A stretch of DNA of 64,000 bases from Taklimakanibacter deserti (GCA_003574785.1 QORU01000004.1:310001-374000); one strand, 5' to 3'. Positions 44,657 to 53,936 are shown, numbered from the stretch's first letter. Notes: a model not told the origin generated them from the sequence alone. Numbers and translations: made by a program.

Positions 44657-45487
44657 TGCCTTGGCGATGCGGAAGCCCTCGATCTCGCGCAAGGTTGGGA
44701 ATTGCGCCCAGCGCTCGGAGTCATGAAGGATGACGAGGCGTTTTAGATCGCCGCCGATCTCGCTATTGATGCGGTCCATCGTCTTGAGCTGTTCCCATAT
44801 GCTCCCGACCCCATTGGCGAGCGGCACATAGACACCGTCATGCTTGTGGCCGGTGAGGTTGCGCGCTCCATAGACACAGTCGCCCGATACGACCAGGCGC
44901 CCGCGCCCCGTTTCCAGGATGACGAATTGCTGGCCGAGCGTATGGCCTTCGCCAAATCGCACATGGATGCCGGGGAGGACGTCGTCGCGATCGCCATCGA
45001 GCAGCGTCAGGCGATGCTCGACCGACGCATCGAACGCATTGCGCAGATCGTCGGGGTTGATGATGGCGGTCAGGAAGCCGAATTTGGGCGGCAGCGCCAT
45101 CGCCTCTATCCAGGAGAGGATCTCGCGCTTCTGGATCCAGATATGCGCTTTGGGGAATTTTCCGATCGAGCCCATATGGTCGAAATGCGCATGCGAGACG
45201 ATGATGTCGGTCACCTGCTCCGGGCCGACGCCGAGCTCGGCCAGCATCCTGAGCGGTGATATCCAATGAGGAATGCCGAATCTGACGCTCATCTCCTCGC
45301 CGATCCCCTCGCGCATGAAGCCCGTGTCGATGAGCGCGATCCGCTCGCCCCGCCGCGCCATGACGAAGGAAAACGGAAGATCGATGACGCCCGCGTCATG
45401 GGCACCATTGATCAGCCCATCCACGGGCTGGTCCTTGGAGCGGGCAAACTCGATGACATAGACGTCCCAATGCGGCGCATCCGCCAT
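44651..45487 (-). CDS. Metallo-beta-lactamase-fold hydrolase, N-acyl-homoserine-lactonase-like
   Basis: This is 278 residues with the dinuclear metal motif H99-x-H101-x-D103-H104, a later GEGHTLGQQFV His, and VVSGDCVYGARN with the bridging Asp. This layout fits AHL-lactonase-type enzymes, which also include other lactonases. It lies 12 bases after the permease gene of a ribose-type ABC operon, so a sugar-lactone substrate is as plausible as a quorum signal. Confidence 0.85.
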   Translation of the reverse strand: MADAPHWDVYVIEFARSKDQPVDGLINGAHDAGVIDLPFSFVMARRGERIALIDTGFMREGIGEEMSVRFGIPHWISPLRMLAELGVGPEQVTDIIVSHAHFDHMGSIGKFPKAHIWIQKREILSWIEAMALPPKFGFLTAIINPDDLRNAFDASVEHRLTLLDGDRDDVLPGIHVRFGEGHTLGQQFVILETGRGRLVVSGDCVYGARNLTGHKHDGVYVPLANGVGSIWEQLKTMDRINSEIGGDLKRLVILHDSERWAQFPTLREIEGFRIAKAS

Positions 45488-45499
45488 GCATAGCCTCCT

Positions 45500-46495
45500 T
45501 CAGTTTTCGGCCATCTGGCGGCCGAGGCTCGACAGGCCGACCGCGACGATGAGAATGGCACCTTGGAAGATATATTGTGAATAGGTCGGCGCGCCGAAGA
45601 TATTGAGTCCGTTGAAGCCGAAGGCGATGATGAGGGCGCCGACGAAGGTGCCGATGATATGGAATTCGCCGTCGCGCAAGGTCGCCGAGCCGAGGAAGAC
45701 GGCGGCGAAGGCCGTCAGCAGATAGCTGTCGGCCGCACTCGTCGTGCCGCTGCCGAGACGCGATGCGAGGAGAATGCCGGTCAGCGCCGCGCATATCCCT
45801 GAGACGACGAAGCCGAGGATCTTGATGCGGTCGACATTGACGCCGGCGAGCCGCGCCGCGGCGGCATTGCCGCCGACGGCCTGGATCTCCTGGCCGATGG
45901 CGCTCTTTTCGACGATAAGCCACAGCCCGCCCAGCACCACCGCCATGATGACGATGTTGTTGGGAATGCCGGCGAGCCATCGGCCGAGCGAGATCTGCAG
46001 AAAGGCCTCCGGCACGCCGGCGACGATCGGCGCTCCGCCGGAATAGGCAAAGGAGAGGCCGGTAAGAATGGTGCCGACGCCAAGGGTCGCGATCACCGAA
46101 TTGACCTTGATCTTGGTGACGATCAACCCGTTGACGAGGCCGATCAGCGCCCCGGCCAGGAGGATGAGCACGATCGCCGCCGGAATGGGCAGGCCGTTGC
46201 GGACGATGAGCCCGGTGACGAGGATGCCATGCAGGCTCGCGGCAAATCCGATCGACAGATCGAGCTCGCCGATGATCACGGCCATGGTGAGCCCGCCCGC
46301 GATGATCATCGCAAGCGACGCCTGGTTGATGACATTGGTGAAGTTTCCGAGCGTCGGGAAGGCCTTGGGCGACAGGATCGAGAAAGCGAGGATCATCGCC
46401 ACGAGCCCGACGATGGTGGCGTAACGCGCGAAGATGCCGAGCGCCTGTTTGGTCGATGGCGACATGCGGCGGTTGGTCAGGACAATGTCGGTCAT
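45500..46495 (-). CDS. Sugar ABC transporter permease, RbsC type
   Basis: This is a 331-residue permease with about nine membrane segments and the family phrases GGLTMAVIIGELDLSIGFAA, GLVNGLIVTKIKVNSVIATL and AVFLGSATLRDGEFHIIGTF. A single permease would form the homodimeric channel. It sits 12 bases after the ATPase gene. Confidence 0.92.
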   Translation of the reverse strand: MTDIVLTNRRMSPSTKQALGIFARYATIVGLVAMILAFSILSPKAFPTLGNFTNVINQASLAMIIAGGLTMAVIIGELDLSIGFAASLHGILVTGLIVRNGLPIPAAIVLILLAGALIGLVNGLIVTKIKVNSVIATLGVGTILTGLSFAYSGGAPIVAGVPEAFLQISLGRWLAGIPNNIVIMAVVLGGLWLIVEKSAIGQEIQAVGGNAAAARLAGVNVDRIKILGFVVSGICAALTGILLASRLGSGTTSAADSYLLTAFAAVFLGSATLRDGEFHIIGTFVGALIIAFGFNGLNIFGAPTYSQYIFQGAILIVAVGLSSLGRQMAEN

Positions 46496-46507
46496 GCGCT
46501 TTTCTCC

Positions 46508-48046
46508 TTACGCAGCCTTGTCGGCATAGCTTGCGGCAACGATCGATGAGCGCGAGATGCCTTGCCCTTCGAGCTCGGCGACGATGCGGCCGTCGGCCAT
46601 GACCAGGACGCGGTCGCAGAGATCGGGCAATTCGTCGGACTCGGACGAGATCACCAGGACGGCCATGCCCTTGCCGGCAAGCGCGCGGATCAGCCTATGG
46701 ATCTCGGCGCGGGCGCCAATGTCGACGCCGCGCGTCGGCTCGTCGAGAATGAGGATTTGCGGCGCGCGCCTGAGCCAGCGGCCGATGACGACCTTTTGCT
46801 GGTTTCCGCCGGAAAGCCGTCCGACCGGCGCGTTGATGCCCGCGGTCTTGATGGCGAGCTCGCGCACCGTGTCCTGCGCCAATTGGTTGCGCTTCTTCGC
46901 GCTGATCACCGGCAGCGCCGATGAAAAACACAGGCTCGCGAGATTGGCGAGCGAGAGATTGAAGGCGACGCTCTTGGTGAGAAGCAGGCCTTCGGCCCGC
47001 CGCTCCTCCGGAACCAGCCCGATGCCGGCCCTGAAGGCATCCGTCGAATGGCGCGGCGCGAAAGCCTTGCCATTCATCGTCATGGCGCCGGAATCGATGC
47101 GGTCGGCGCCATAGACGAGGCGCGCCAGCTCGCTGCGCCCGGAACCAACGAGGCCGCCAATGCCCAGCACTTCGCCCTGATGCAGCGTGAAGGATACGCC
47201 ATTGACCTTCGGCTGGCGCGTGAGGCCCGACACCGACAGGACCGGCGCACCTTTGGCGCTCTTACGCTCGATCGACGGGGCCGAAGCCTCGCTATGGCCG
47301 ACGATGGCCTCGACCAGCATCTCGCGGCTGAGCTTGGCCCGCTCATGGCAGGCGACCGAGGCGCCATCGCGGAAGACGCTGACGCGCTGGCAGAGGCTGA
47401 GTATCTCGCTCAAGCGGTGCGACACATAAAGGACGGCGACGCCCGACGCGGCAAGATCCCTGATGATGGCGAACAGCCGCTCGCATTCGCTGGCCGAGAG
47501 CGAGGCCGTCGGCTCGTCCATGACGATGAGGCGCGCTTTGTGGACCAAAGCGCGGCAGATGCTGACCAGCCAGCTTTCCGCCGTCGACAGGTGGCGCACT
47601 TTCACATCGAGAGGCACTCTGAGGCCGACCCTCTCCGCGATCGGCTTCACATCACCGGCGATCGCCGGCCAGTCGACCAGCCCGAAACGCGTCTTCTTGG
47701 GCAAGCCCAGCATGATGTTCTCGATGACCGTCATCGTCGGTACCAGCGCCAGGTCCTGATGGATGAAGCTCATGCCGAGCTGGCTCGCGCGATGTGGGGT
47801 CTCGATCGAGACCCGAGTGCCGTCGATGCGTATCTCGCCGCCATCCGGCTGGACGAGGCCGGCGAGGACACGGATCAGCGTCGACTTGCCGGCGCCATTG
47901 GCGCCGACAAGACCATGCACTTCCCCGTTTCTGACCTCGATCGAGACGCCTTTCAGCGCCTGGGCGCCGCCAAACGCCTTGCTGATGCTTGCAGCCGACA
48001 GGAACGGCCGTGCCGCCGATGCTCCCGCATGAGAACTATCAAACAT
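46508..48046 (-). CDS. Sugar ABC transporter ATP-binding protein, RbsA type
   Basis: This is 512 residues with two ATPase domains. The first has GANGAGKSTLIRVLAGLVQP, SFIHQDLALVPTM and VMDEPTASLSASECERLF. The second has the degenerate P-loop GGLVGSGRSELARLVYG, LSGGNQQKVVIGRWL and LILDEPTRGVDIGARAE, as usual for RbsA. The ATG at 48046 is chosen because the longer in-frame reading overlaps the binding-protein gene. It lies 25 bases after that gene. Confidence 0.92.
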   Translation of the reverse strand: MFDSSHAGASAARPFLSAASISKAFGGAQALKGVSIEVRNGEVHGLVGANGAGKSTLIRVLAGLVQPDGGEIRIDGTRVSIETPHRASQLGMSFIHQDLALVPTMTVIENIMLGLPKKTRFGLVDWPAIAGDVKPIAERVGLRVPLDVKVRHLSTAESWLVSICRALVHKARLIVMDEPTASLSASECERLFAIIRDLAASGVAVLYVSHRLSEILSLCQRVSVFRDGASVACHERAKLSREMLVEAIVGHSEASAPSIERKSAKGAPVLSVSGLTRQPKVNGVSFTLHQGEVLGIGGLVGSGRSELARLVYGADRIDSGAMTMNGKAFAPRHSTDAFRAGIGLVPEERRAEGLLLTKSVAFNLSLANLASLCFSSALPVISAKKRNQLAQDTVRELAIKTAGINAPVGRLSGGNQQKVVIGRWLRRAPQILILDEPTRGVDIGARAEIHRLIRALAGKGMAVLVISSESDELPDLCDRVLVMADGRIVAELEGQGISRSSIVAASYADKAA

Positions 48047-48071
48047 CGCGGCAGGCACTCTCCCTCGATCT

Positions 48072-49016
48072 CTACTTGATGGCGTCCGGATGATCCTTGA
48101 GGAACTGCTCGACGGTGTCCTTGGTGACGACGACGGCGGGGACCTCGGCGGCCTTGGGCTGCCAGCCGTCACCGGCCTTTTTGATCTCGTCCAGCATCTT
48201 CACCATGTTGTAGCCTTCGGAAAAGCTGTCCTGCCAGGCGGTCGCCGTCATATGGCCGTTCTTGATGTTCTCGAGCGCCTGGGCATTGCCGTTGATGCCA
48301 TAGACCTTCACATCGTCGCGTCCCTGGGCGCGCAGCGATCCGATGGCGCCGATGGCAGGATCGTCCCAGCAGCCCCAGATGGCAAGCGCCTCATCGCCTT
48401 GCGGATGCGAGGTGAGCCAGGCATTGGCATATTGCGCCCCGTCCTCGAAATAGCCAGGTATGCGCACTTCGTTCTTGGTGACGGTGATGTCGGGATGCTT
48501 CTTGAGAATCTCGTCCATCACTACTTCGCGGTTCCGGCAGACTTCGCCGGTGCGATAGGTGAGTGCCAAGAGGCCGCCCTTGCCCTTCATCTCTTCGACC
48601 ATCATCTCGACGATCGGCGTCGCCATCGGTCCGCCCGAGCCATTGGTGGCGGCAACCGTACCGCCGAGGCCCCCACCCCAGGTGACGACGGGAATGCCGG
48701 CACTCTTCGCCGCATCGAGCCCGGCGCCGATCGAGGACACTGGAAACACCATGTCGATGATCGCGTGGGCGCCGCGCTGGGCAAAATTCTGGATACCGGC
48801 GTTGGCCTGGTCGGCACTGCCGGCGGCGTCGATGACCGACACTTCCCAGCCGAGCTCGCCTGCGGCTTTCTCGGCACCTTTGATGTAGCGCACATTGTTC
48901 GCTTCGGTCGCCGCGATCGACACGATGCCGATCAGCGGCTTGTCGGCCGCCGCCAGATGAGCCGTTCCCCATCCCAGGCCCAAGGCAAAGGCGCACAGAG
49001 CAATCGTCTGTCTCAT
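48072..49016 (-). CDS. Sugar ABC transporter substrate-binding protein, ribose/LacI-type fold
   Basis: This is a 314-residue periplasmic protein with a Sec signal ending HLAAA near residue 24. Mature phrases are IGIVSIAATEANNVRYIKGA, DAAGSADQANAGIQNFAQRG and WGCWDDPAIGAIGSLRAQGR, a type-I periplasmic sugar-binding fold. It heads the minus-strand operon of binding protein, ATPase, permease and hydrolase, divergent from lacI with a palindrome at 49053-49071 between them. Confidence 0.9.
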   Translation of the reverse strand: MRQTIALCAFALGLGWGTAHLAAADKPLIGIVSIAATEANNVRYIKGAEKAAGELGWEVSVIDAAGSADQANAGIQNFAQRGAHAIIDMVFPVSSIGAGLDAAKSAGIPVVTWGGGLGGTVAATNGSGGPMATPIVEMMVEEMKGKGGLLALTYRTGEVCRNREVVMDEILKKHPDITVTKNEVRIPGYFEDGAQYANAWLTSHPQGDEALAIWGCWDDPAIGAIGSLRAQGRDDVKVYGINGNAQALENIKNGHMTATAWQDSFSEGYNMVKMLDEIKKAGDGWQPKAAEVPAVVVTKDTVEQFLKDHPDAIK

Positions 49017-49052
49017 TTTATCCTCCCATACGGCTATCGTTATTGAGTCAGC

Positions 49053-49071
49053 AAACGTTACCTAACCGTTT
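49053..49071. promoter_or_regulatory. Probable LacI-family operator
   Basis: AAACG-TTACCTAAC-CGTTT has inverted AAACG/CGTTT arms, typical of LacI-family operators. It lies 37 bases upstream of the binding-protein start and about 100 upstream of the LacI gene. TAAACGATTAG at 49151 may be a second, weaker half-site just before the regulator. Confidence 0.5.
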
Positions 49072-49172
49072 CGATAGAATTCCCGATCCATCGACGGCGA
49101 TCAAGCAATATTTTGCCTAGACAAGCCATTTTTAATCGGCACAATGCAGCTAAACGATTAGTTGAGTGGATG

Positions 49173-50210
49173 ATGGCAACGATCAGGGATGTCGCGAAGG
49201 CTGCCGGAGTATCCACAGCGACCGTCTCGGCCGTTGTGAATGACTCAGCCTATGTGAGCCCCGAGCTCAGGGCCCGCGTCGAGGCCGCCGTGCGCGAGCT
49301 CAACTATGCGCCCTCCATGGTGGCGCGAAACCTGAAGCGCGGCAGAAGCCAGCTCATCGCCATTGTCGTCGCGGATCTGGCCAACCCGTTCTTCAGCCGC
49401 ATGGTTTGCCTTGCCGAGGCCGCCGCCGCGGCCTGGGGCTACTCGCTTGTCGTCTTCAACAGCGACGAGAAGCCGGAAGCCGAGAAAGGTATCCTGTCGC
49501 GCATCCGCATGCTGTCCTGCGACGGCATCGTGCTGGTGCCGGTCGGCGAGACGGCGCCGCCCATGCGCGATCAAGGCGGCAAGGCCATACCCACCGTGAT
49601 GTTCGGCCGCACCGTCGACGACCGCCGCTCCGACACAGTGACGATCGACAATGTCTCGGCCGGGCGCCAGGCCACGAATTATCTGCTCGATCTCGGCCAC
49701 CGCCGGATCGGCTCGATCACCGGCCCCTTGCAGCTCACGACCGGGCGCGGACGCCATGACGGGATGATGCAGGCCTTGCACGCGCGGAATGTGACACCGC
49801 TTCCCCATCACATCCGCTCCGGCGAATTCCGCGAAGGCACGGCCTATTCCGTGGCGCGCGAGATATTGGAGGGCAAGGACCGTCCGACCGCTCTCTATGT
49901 CGCCAATGGCGTGATGGCCTTGGGACTGATGCGCGCTTTGTCCGATCTGGGCCTCCGATGCCCGGAGGATATTTCGATCGCCTCCACCGACACCATTCCC
50001 GGCATCGGCGGCTTGCGCCCGCGCCTCACCCGCACCGAGCATCCGCTGGGCGACATGGTCAACGAGGCCTTCCGGCTCCTTCTCGACCGGATCACCAACG
50101 GCATGCCGCCCGCACCGCGCAATGTCGTGTTCCAGCCCACTCTCGTCGTCGGCGAAAGCTGCGCGCCGGTGCTGTCGCATGTCATTCCCGGCGTACCAGC
50201 CACTTCATGA
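49173..50210 (+). CDS. LacI-family transcriptional regulator
   Basis: This is a 345-residue repressor: HTH MATIRDVAKAAGVSTATVSA, hinge ELNYAPSMVARNLKRGRS, then a periplasmic-binding-like sensor with IVVADLANPFFSRMVCLAEA and SIASTDTIPGIGGLRPRLTR. The ATG at 49173 fits family starts; 49170 is also ATG. It is divergent from the ribose-type operon it probably controls. Its 3' end overlaps the opposing MaoC gene by 29 bases. Confidence 0.93.
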   Translation: MATIRDVAKAAGVSTATVSAVVNDSAYVSPELRARVEAAVRELNYAPSMVARNLKRGRSQLIAIVVADLANPFFSRMVCLAEAAAAAWGYSLVVFNSDEKPEAEKGILSRIRMLSCDGIVLVPVGETAPPMRDQGGKAIPTVMFGRTVDDRRSDTVTIDNVSAGRQATNYLLDLGHRRIGSITGPLQLTTGRGRHDGMMQALHARNVTPLPHHIRSGEFREGTAYSVAREILEGKDRPTALYVANGVMALGLMRALSDLGLRCPEDISIASTDTIPGIGGLRPRLTRTEHPLGDMVNEAFRLLLDRITNGMPPAPRNVVFQPTLVVGESCAPVLSHVIPGVPATS

Positions 50211-50625
50211 TGTGGATGGCAGCGGCAACCACTTCCCCTTGCTCGTTCAGCACCTCGACCGTGGCCGTGGTCCGGCTTTTCTCGATTTCACAGCCCGTGA
50301 CGGCATAGGTCACCGTGATCGTATCGCCGATGAACACCGGCTTCAGGAACCTGACCCGGTCATAGCCGAGCGAGACGGGATAGAAGCCCGCATCATCGCC
50401 CGTAATTTTTTCGGCGATCATGGTCGAGGCGCGCGACATATAGCCGACCAGCAAGGCGCCATGCGCGATGCGCCTCCCATACTGTGTTTGGCGCATGAAC
50501 TGCTCATCGACATGGTTCGGCGCGAAGTCGCCGGTAATGCCGGCAAAGAGATAGACATCGCTTTCCGACACCGTCTTGCGGAAGGAGACGCGCTGCCCGA
50601 CCGCGGCCTCGAGCTCCTTTTCCAT
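50182..50625 (-). CDS. MaoC-family (R)-hydratase-like protein
   Basis: This is a 147-residue hot-dog-fold protein with the hydratase motif FAGITGDFAPNHVDEQFMRQ (Asp and His catalytic) and GRRIAHGALLVGYMSR. It probably hydrates an enoyl-CoA. It sits 2 bases after the acyl-CoA dehydrogenase gene, whose product it could use directly. Confidence 0.88.
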   Translation of the reverse strand: MEKELEAAVGQRVSFRKTVSESDVYLFAGITGDFAPNHVDEQFMRQTQYGRRIAHGALLVGYMSRASTMIAEKITGDDAGFYPVSLGYDRVRFLKPVFIGDTITVTYAVTGCEIEKSRTTATVEVLNEQGEVVAAAIHIMKWLVRRE

Positions 50626-50627
50626 CG

Positions 50628-51776
50628 TCAGGCCTTCAGCAACTCGCGCGCGATGATCGTGCGCTGGATCTGGTTGGTGCCTTCATAGATCTGGGTGATC
50701 TTGGCATCGCGATAGAGCCGCTCCACTTCGAAGCCGCGGATATAGCCCGAGCCGCCGAAAACCTGCACCGCATTGGCGGCGTGCTGGACGGCGATATCGC
50801 CGGCGAAGCATTTGGCGATGGCGCAGTCCATCGTGGCGGGAAGACCCGCATCCATCGTCATGGCGGCGCGCTGCACCAAAGCGCGCGCCGCGGTGATGTC
50901 CTTCTTCATGTCGGCGAGCAGCCATTGCAGCCCCTGGTTCTCGACGATCGCCTTGCCGAACTGCTTGCGCGTCCGCGCATAGTCGACCGCGGCCTCGAGC
51001 CCCGCTTGCGCGATGCCGATGGCGAGCGCTGCGATGCCGATGCGCCCCTTGTCGAGCACGCTCATCATGATGTGGAAGCCGCGGTTGAGCTGGCCCAGAA
51101 GCGCATCCTCGGCCAACGCCACCTCGTCGAAATGAAGCGCCCCGACCGGCGAGGCGCGCTGGCCCATCTTCTTTTCCTTCTTGCCGCGCGAGACGCCTTT
51201 GGCGCCGAGATCGACGATGAAGATCGACATGCCGCGATTGCCGGCTTGTGGATCGGTGCGCGCCAGCACATAGGCGAAATCGGCGACAGGCGCATTGTGG
51301 ATCCACATCTTGGTGCCGGAGAGCCGGAAGCCCGCACCGTCGCGCCGGGCTGTCGTCTTGATACCCGACACATCGGTGCCGGCCTCGGCTTCGGTGATGC
51401 AATAGGCGACGCGCTTGCGCGCGGCGAGCACGTCGCCCAGATACTTCGCGCGCTGCGCTGCGCTGCCATGAGCGGAAAGCAGCGTGCCGATGAGCTCGAC
51501 CAGGCCGCATTGATCGGCGATCGAGGCATAGCCGCGCGACAGTTCTTCCATCACCAGCGCATAGGAAAGCGTATCGAGCCCGGCGCCGCCATAATCGGCC
51601 GGGACCGTGATGCCGAACAGGCCGAGGCTTGCCATCTCCTCATAGAGATCGGCGGGGAAGGCTTCGCTCTCATCGAGGTCGGCCGCGCGCGGGCGTATGC
51701 GGTCATCGGCGAAGCGCCGCGCCGTTTCGCCGATCTGCGCATAGACATCGGCCTCGAGCCGGGGGGTCAGGATCAT
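50628..51776 (-). CDS. Acyl-CoA dehydrogenase
   Basis: This is a 382-residue flavoprotein: YGGAGLDTLSYALVMEELSR, substrate/FAD phrases YCITEAEAGTDVSGIKTTAR and KMWIHNAPVADFAYVLART, then QVFGGSGYIRGFEVERLYRD and IYEGTNQIQRTIIARELL near the C-terminus. All signature regions are intact. Its ATG overlaps the tetR stop (ATGA). Substrate chain type cannot be told. Confidence 0.94.
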   Translation of the reverse strand: MILTPRLEADVYAQIGETARRFADDRIRPRAADLDESEAFPADLYEEMASLGLFGITVPADYGGAGLDTLSYALVMEELSRGYASIADQCGLVELIGTLLSAHGSAAQRAKYLGDVLAARKRVAYCITEAEAGTDVSGIKTTARRDGAGFRLSGTKMWIHNAPVADFAYVLARTDPQAGNRGMSIFIVDLGAKGVSRGKKEKKMGQRASPVGALHFDEVALAEDALLGQLNRGFHIMMSVLDKGRIGIAALAIGIAQAGLEAAVDYARTRKQFGKAIVENQGLQWLLADMKKDITAARALVQRAAMTMDAGLPATMDCAIAKCFAGDIAVQHAANAVQVFGGSGYIRGFEVERLYRDAKITQIYEGTNQIQRTIIARELLKA

Positions 51777-52441
51777 GGCATCCTCCGCACCAGCCTCAGG
51801 ATCGTCTCGAGATTGAAGGCAAGGCGGGCTTCGAGATTCTCGGGCGCCATGAAATCGCGGTCGAACAGGATCGAGCCGGTGAAGCGGTTGGTGAGATAAT
51901 AATAGCCGATGGCCGCGATGGTGATGTTGAGCTGCACCGGATCGATGTTTTCGCGGAACTCGCCGGCGGCCACGCCGCGATCGAGGATCGATTTCACCAT
52001 CGGCACGAATTTCCCGCTCACCTTGCGCAAGGCCTCCGACGTCTTGAGATGCCGGGCACGATGCAGGTTGGCGCTGTTGACGAGCGACAGGAATTCGGGA
52101 TGTTCGAGATAATAGCTCCAGGTGAAGCGCACCAGGGTTGTGAGCGCCTCGGTCGGCTTAAGCGCGTCGAGATTGAGCCTCTGCTCGGCGGCGCGGATAT
52201 CGGCATAGGCCGCTTCGAGCACCGCGGTGAACAGCAATTCCTTGCTGCCGAAATAATGATAGATCATGCGCTGGTTGGATTTGGAGCGCCTGGCGATCTC
52301 ATCCACCCTGGCGCCGCCCAGGCCTTTGCGGCCGAACTCGGCGGTGGCGGCGGCGAGGATCCGCTTACGCGTCAGATCCGCATCGCGCGGCCGAGGCGCC
52401 GGCCGGCTCGCCGCGGCGGCCTCAGCGGTTGGCGTAATCAT
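51773..52441 (-). CDS. TetR-family transcriptional regulator
   Basis: This is 222 residues; the HTH lies in residues 30-75 (RILAAATAEFGRKGLGGARV, then NQRMIYHYFGSKELLF). The ATG at 52441 has AGGA eight bases upstream; the longer GTG start at 52465 is less likely. It is first in the operon with the acyl-CoA dehydrogenase and MaoC genes and divergent from a sugar ABC operon. A motif in the divergent gap recurs at 59437. Confidence 0.92.
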   Translation of the reverse strand: MITPTAEAAAASRPAPRPRDADLTRKRILAAATAEFGRKGLGGARVDEIARRSKSNQRMIYHYFGSKELLFTAVLEAAYADIRAAEQRLNLDALKPTEALTTLVRFTWSYYLEHPEFLSLVNSANLHRARHLKTSEALRKVSGKFVPMVKSILDRGVAAGEFRENIDPVQLNITIAAIGYYYLTNRFTGSILFDRDFMAPENLEARLAFNLETILRLVRRMP

Positions 52442-52530
52442 CGATAACATCCTGTAACAAAACACTTATTTCAAGCATCGCCGTCCTGGGCGCTGGTCTT
52501 CAGCAGCGCCTTGACTCCATCGTAGAATGC

Positions 52531-52550
52531 AGTAACTATTTAGTGCAGTA
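52531..52550 (+). promoter_or_regulatory. Probable TetR-type operator in the tetR/ABC divergent gap
   Basis: AGTAACTATT TAGTGCAGTA contains the dyad ACTA-TT-TAGT and lies within direct repeats TGCAGTAA at 52528 and 52544. It matches 16 of 20 positions with 59437-59456. Position beside tetR suggests its binding site. Confidence 0.55.
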
Positions 52551-52573
52551 AAGCAAGAAATGGGAGGATTGGA

Positions 52574-53674
52574 ATGACTGCCGGGAAACCGTATTCGTCT
52601 TTATTGAAGCCGCGTCTCGATCGCCGTTCTGTGTTGAAGGGAGCCCTGGGTGCCGCCGCTGTGGGCAGCCTGGGAAGCGCCTTCCCGATGCCGGCCATCG
52701 CCCAGGAGACGACCTGGACTCTCGCCAACTCCATGCGCTCGGTCGCCAATCCCTATCATGCGACCTTCGCCAAGGGCGGCGAGGAGTTCGCCAAGACGAT
52801 CGGCGCCAAATATGAGACGCTGGTCACCGAGGGCAATTCCGAGAAGGGCATTTCCGACATCAAGGCCCTGCTCCAGCGCACCGGCGGCAAGCTCATCCTC
52901 AATGTCGATCCCAACGACTCGCCCGATGCCCGCGTCATCGTCGAGGAAGTGAAGAAGGCGGGCGGCTTCGTCGTCACGCAATGGAACAAGCCGGACGATC
53001 TCCACCCCTGGGACTTCGACCCGAACTACGTGGCGCATATGTCCTTTGACGGCGTGCCGACGGCGGAAGCGATCGCCACCGAGCTGTTCAACGCTTTCGG
53101 CGGCGAAGGCGGCATCGTGGCCTTGGGCGGCATCCTCTCCAACGTGCCCGCCATCGAGCGCAAGCTCGGCCTCGACAACGCCATCGCCAAGACCAACGGC
53201 AAGGTGAAGCTGCTCGACTTCCAGCCGGCCGACTGGAACGAGCAGAAGGCTTTCGACATCACCCAGGCCTGGATCACGCGCTTCGGCGATGAGATCAAGG
53301 GCATCTTCGCCGCCAATGACGGCATGGGCATGGGTGCGCTCGAGGCTTTGCGCCAGAACAGCCTCGCCGGGAAGGTGCCGGTCGTCGGCATCGACGGCAT
53401 CGATGCCGCGGTCAAGGCGATCGAGGCAGGCGAGTTCGCCGGCACGGTCGCCTGGGATCCCTTGTGGACGGGCGGCATGGGGCTAGCCATCCCCTACGCC
53501 CACGTCACCGGCAAGATCGACATCACCAAGGAGCCCAAGGAACATCGCGAGTTCTACGGCACCGGCATCATCGTCACCAAGGCGACGGTCGCCGATTACA
53601 AGGCCAATCCGCCCAAGGTCGATTTCAACGACCTGTGGGGCAAATCGACTGGCCAGATCCAGTATCGCAGCTGA
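52574..53674 (+). CDS. Sugar ABC transporter substrate-binding protein, ribose type
   Basis: This is 366 residues with a twin-arginine signal (LDRRSVLKGALGAAA, ending PAIAQE near residue 45). The mature part has TWTLANSMRSVANPYHATFA, ILNVDPNDSPDARVIVEEVK and GIFAANDGMGMGALEALRQN, a type-I sugar-binding fold. The ATG follows GGGAGGATTGG. It heads an operon with permease, ATPase, permease and peptidase. Confidence 0.9.
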   Translation: MTAGKPYSSLLKPRLDRRSVLKGALGAAAVGSLGSAFPMPAIAQETTWTLANSMRSVANPYHATFAKGGEEFAKTIGAKYETLVTEGNSEKGISDIKALLQRTGGKLILNVDPNDSPDARVIVEEVKKAGGFVVTQWNKPDDLHPWDFDPNYVAHMSFDGVPTAEAIATELFNAFGGEGGIVALGGILSNVPAIERKLGLDNAIAKTNGKVKLLDFQPADWNEQKAFDITQAWITRFGDEIKGIFAANDGMGMGALEALRQNSLAGKVPVVGIDGIDAAVKAIEAGEFAGTVAWDPLWTGGMGLAIPYAHVTGKIDITKEPKEHREFYGTGIIVTKATVADYKANPPKVDFNDLWGKSTGQIQYRS

Positions 53675-53705
53675 ACGTGTTACACGTAGCAAACATCTAA
53701 CCAGT

Positions 53706-53936
53706 TCCCCCTCTCCCGTTGCGAAGCAATGGGAGAGGGTGGCCGACCTTGCTCCGCCGAAGCGAGGAAACTATGCTCCGCCGAAACGAAGCTTGAGCTT
53801 CGCGAAGGCGAGAGGCCGGGTGAGGGCTCTTTGCCTCAGCAGGGAATACTCGTTGAGGTCAGAGTGCAATTGCACGAAAGAGCCCTCATCCGCCCTTCGG
53901 GCACCTTCTCCCACGCTGATGCGCGGGAGAAGGGGG
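53706..53936. repeat. REP-like composite palindromic element between binding-protein and permease genes
   Basis: It has the same two-arm design as 40010-40170: CCCTCTCCCGTTGCGAAGCA-ATGGGAGAGGG at the left, GGGTGAGGGCTCTTTG and ACGAAAGAGCCCTCATCC inside, and CCTTCTCCC...GGGAGAAGG at the right. This copy carries about 60 extra bases in the left arm (GCTCCGCCGAA twice, and GAAGCTTGAGCTTCG). Just beyond its right end, GGGAGAGGG supplies the ribosome-binding site of the permease. Confidence 0.8.

Noticed and set aside
53706..53936. CRISPR-like array
   Set aside because: The repeats are inverted arms of one palindromic element, not regularly spaced direct repeats with spacers.
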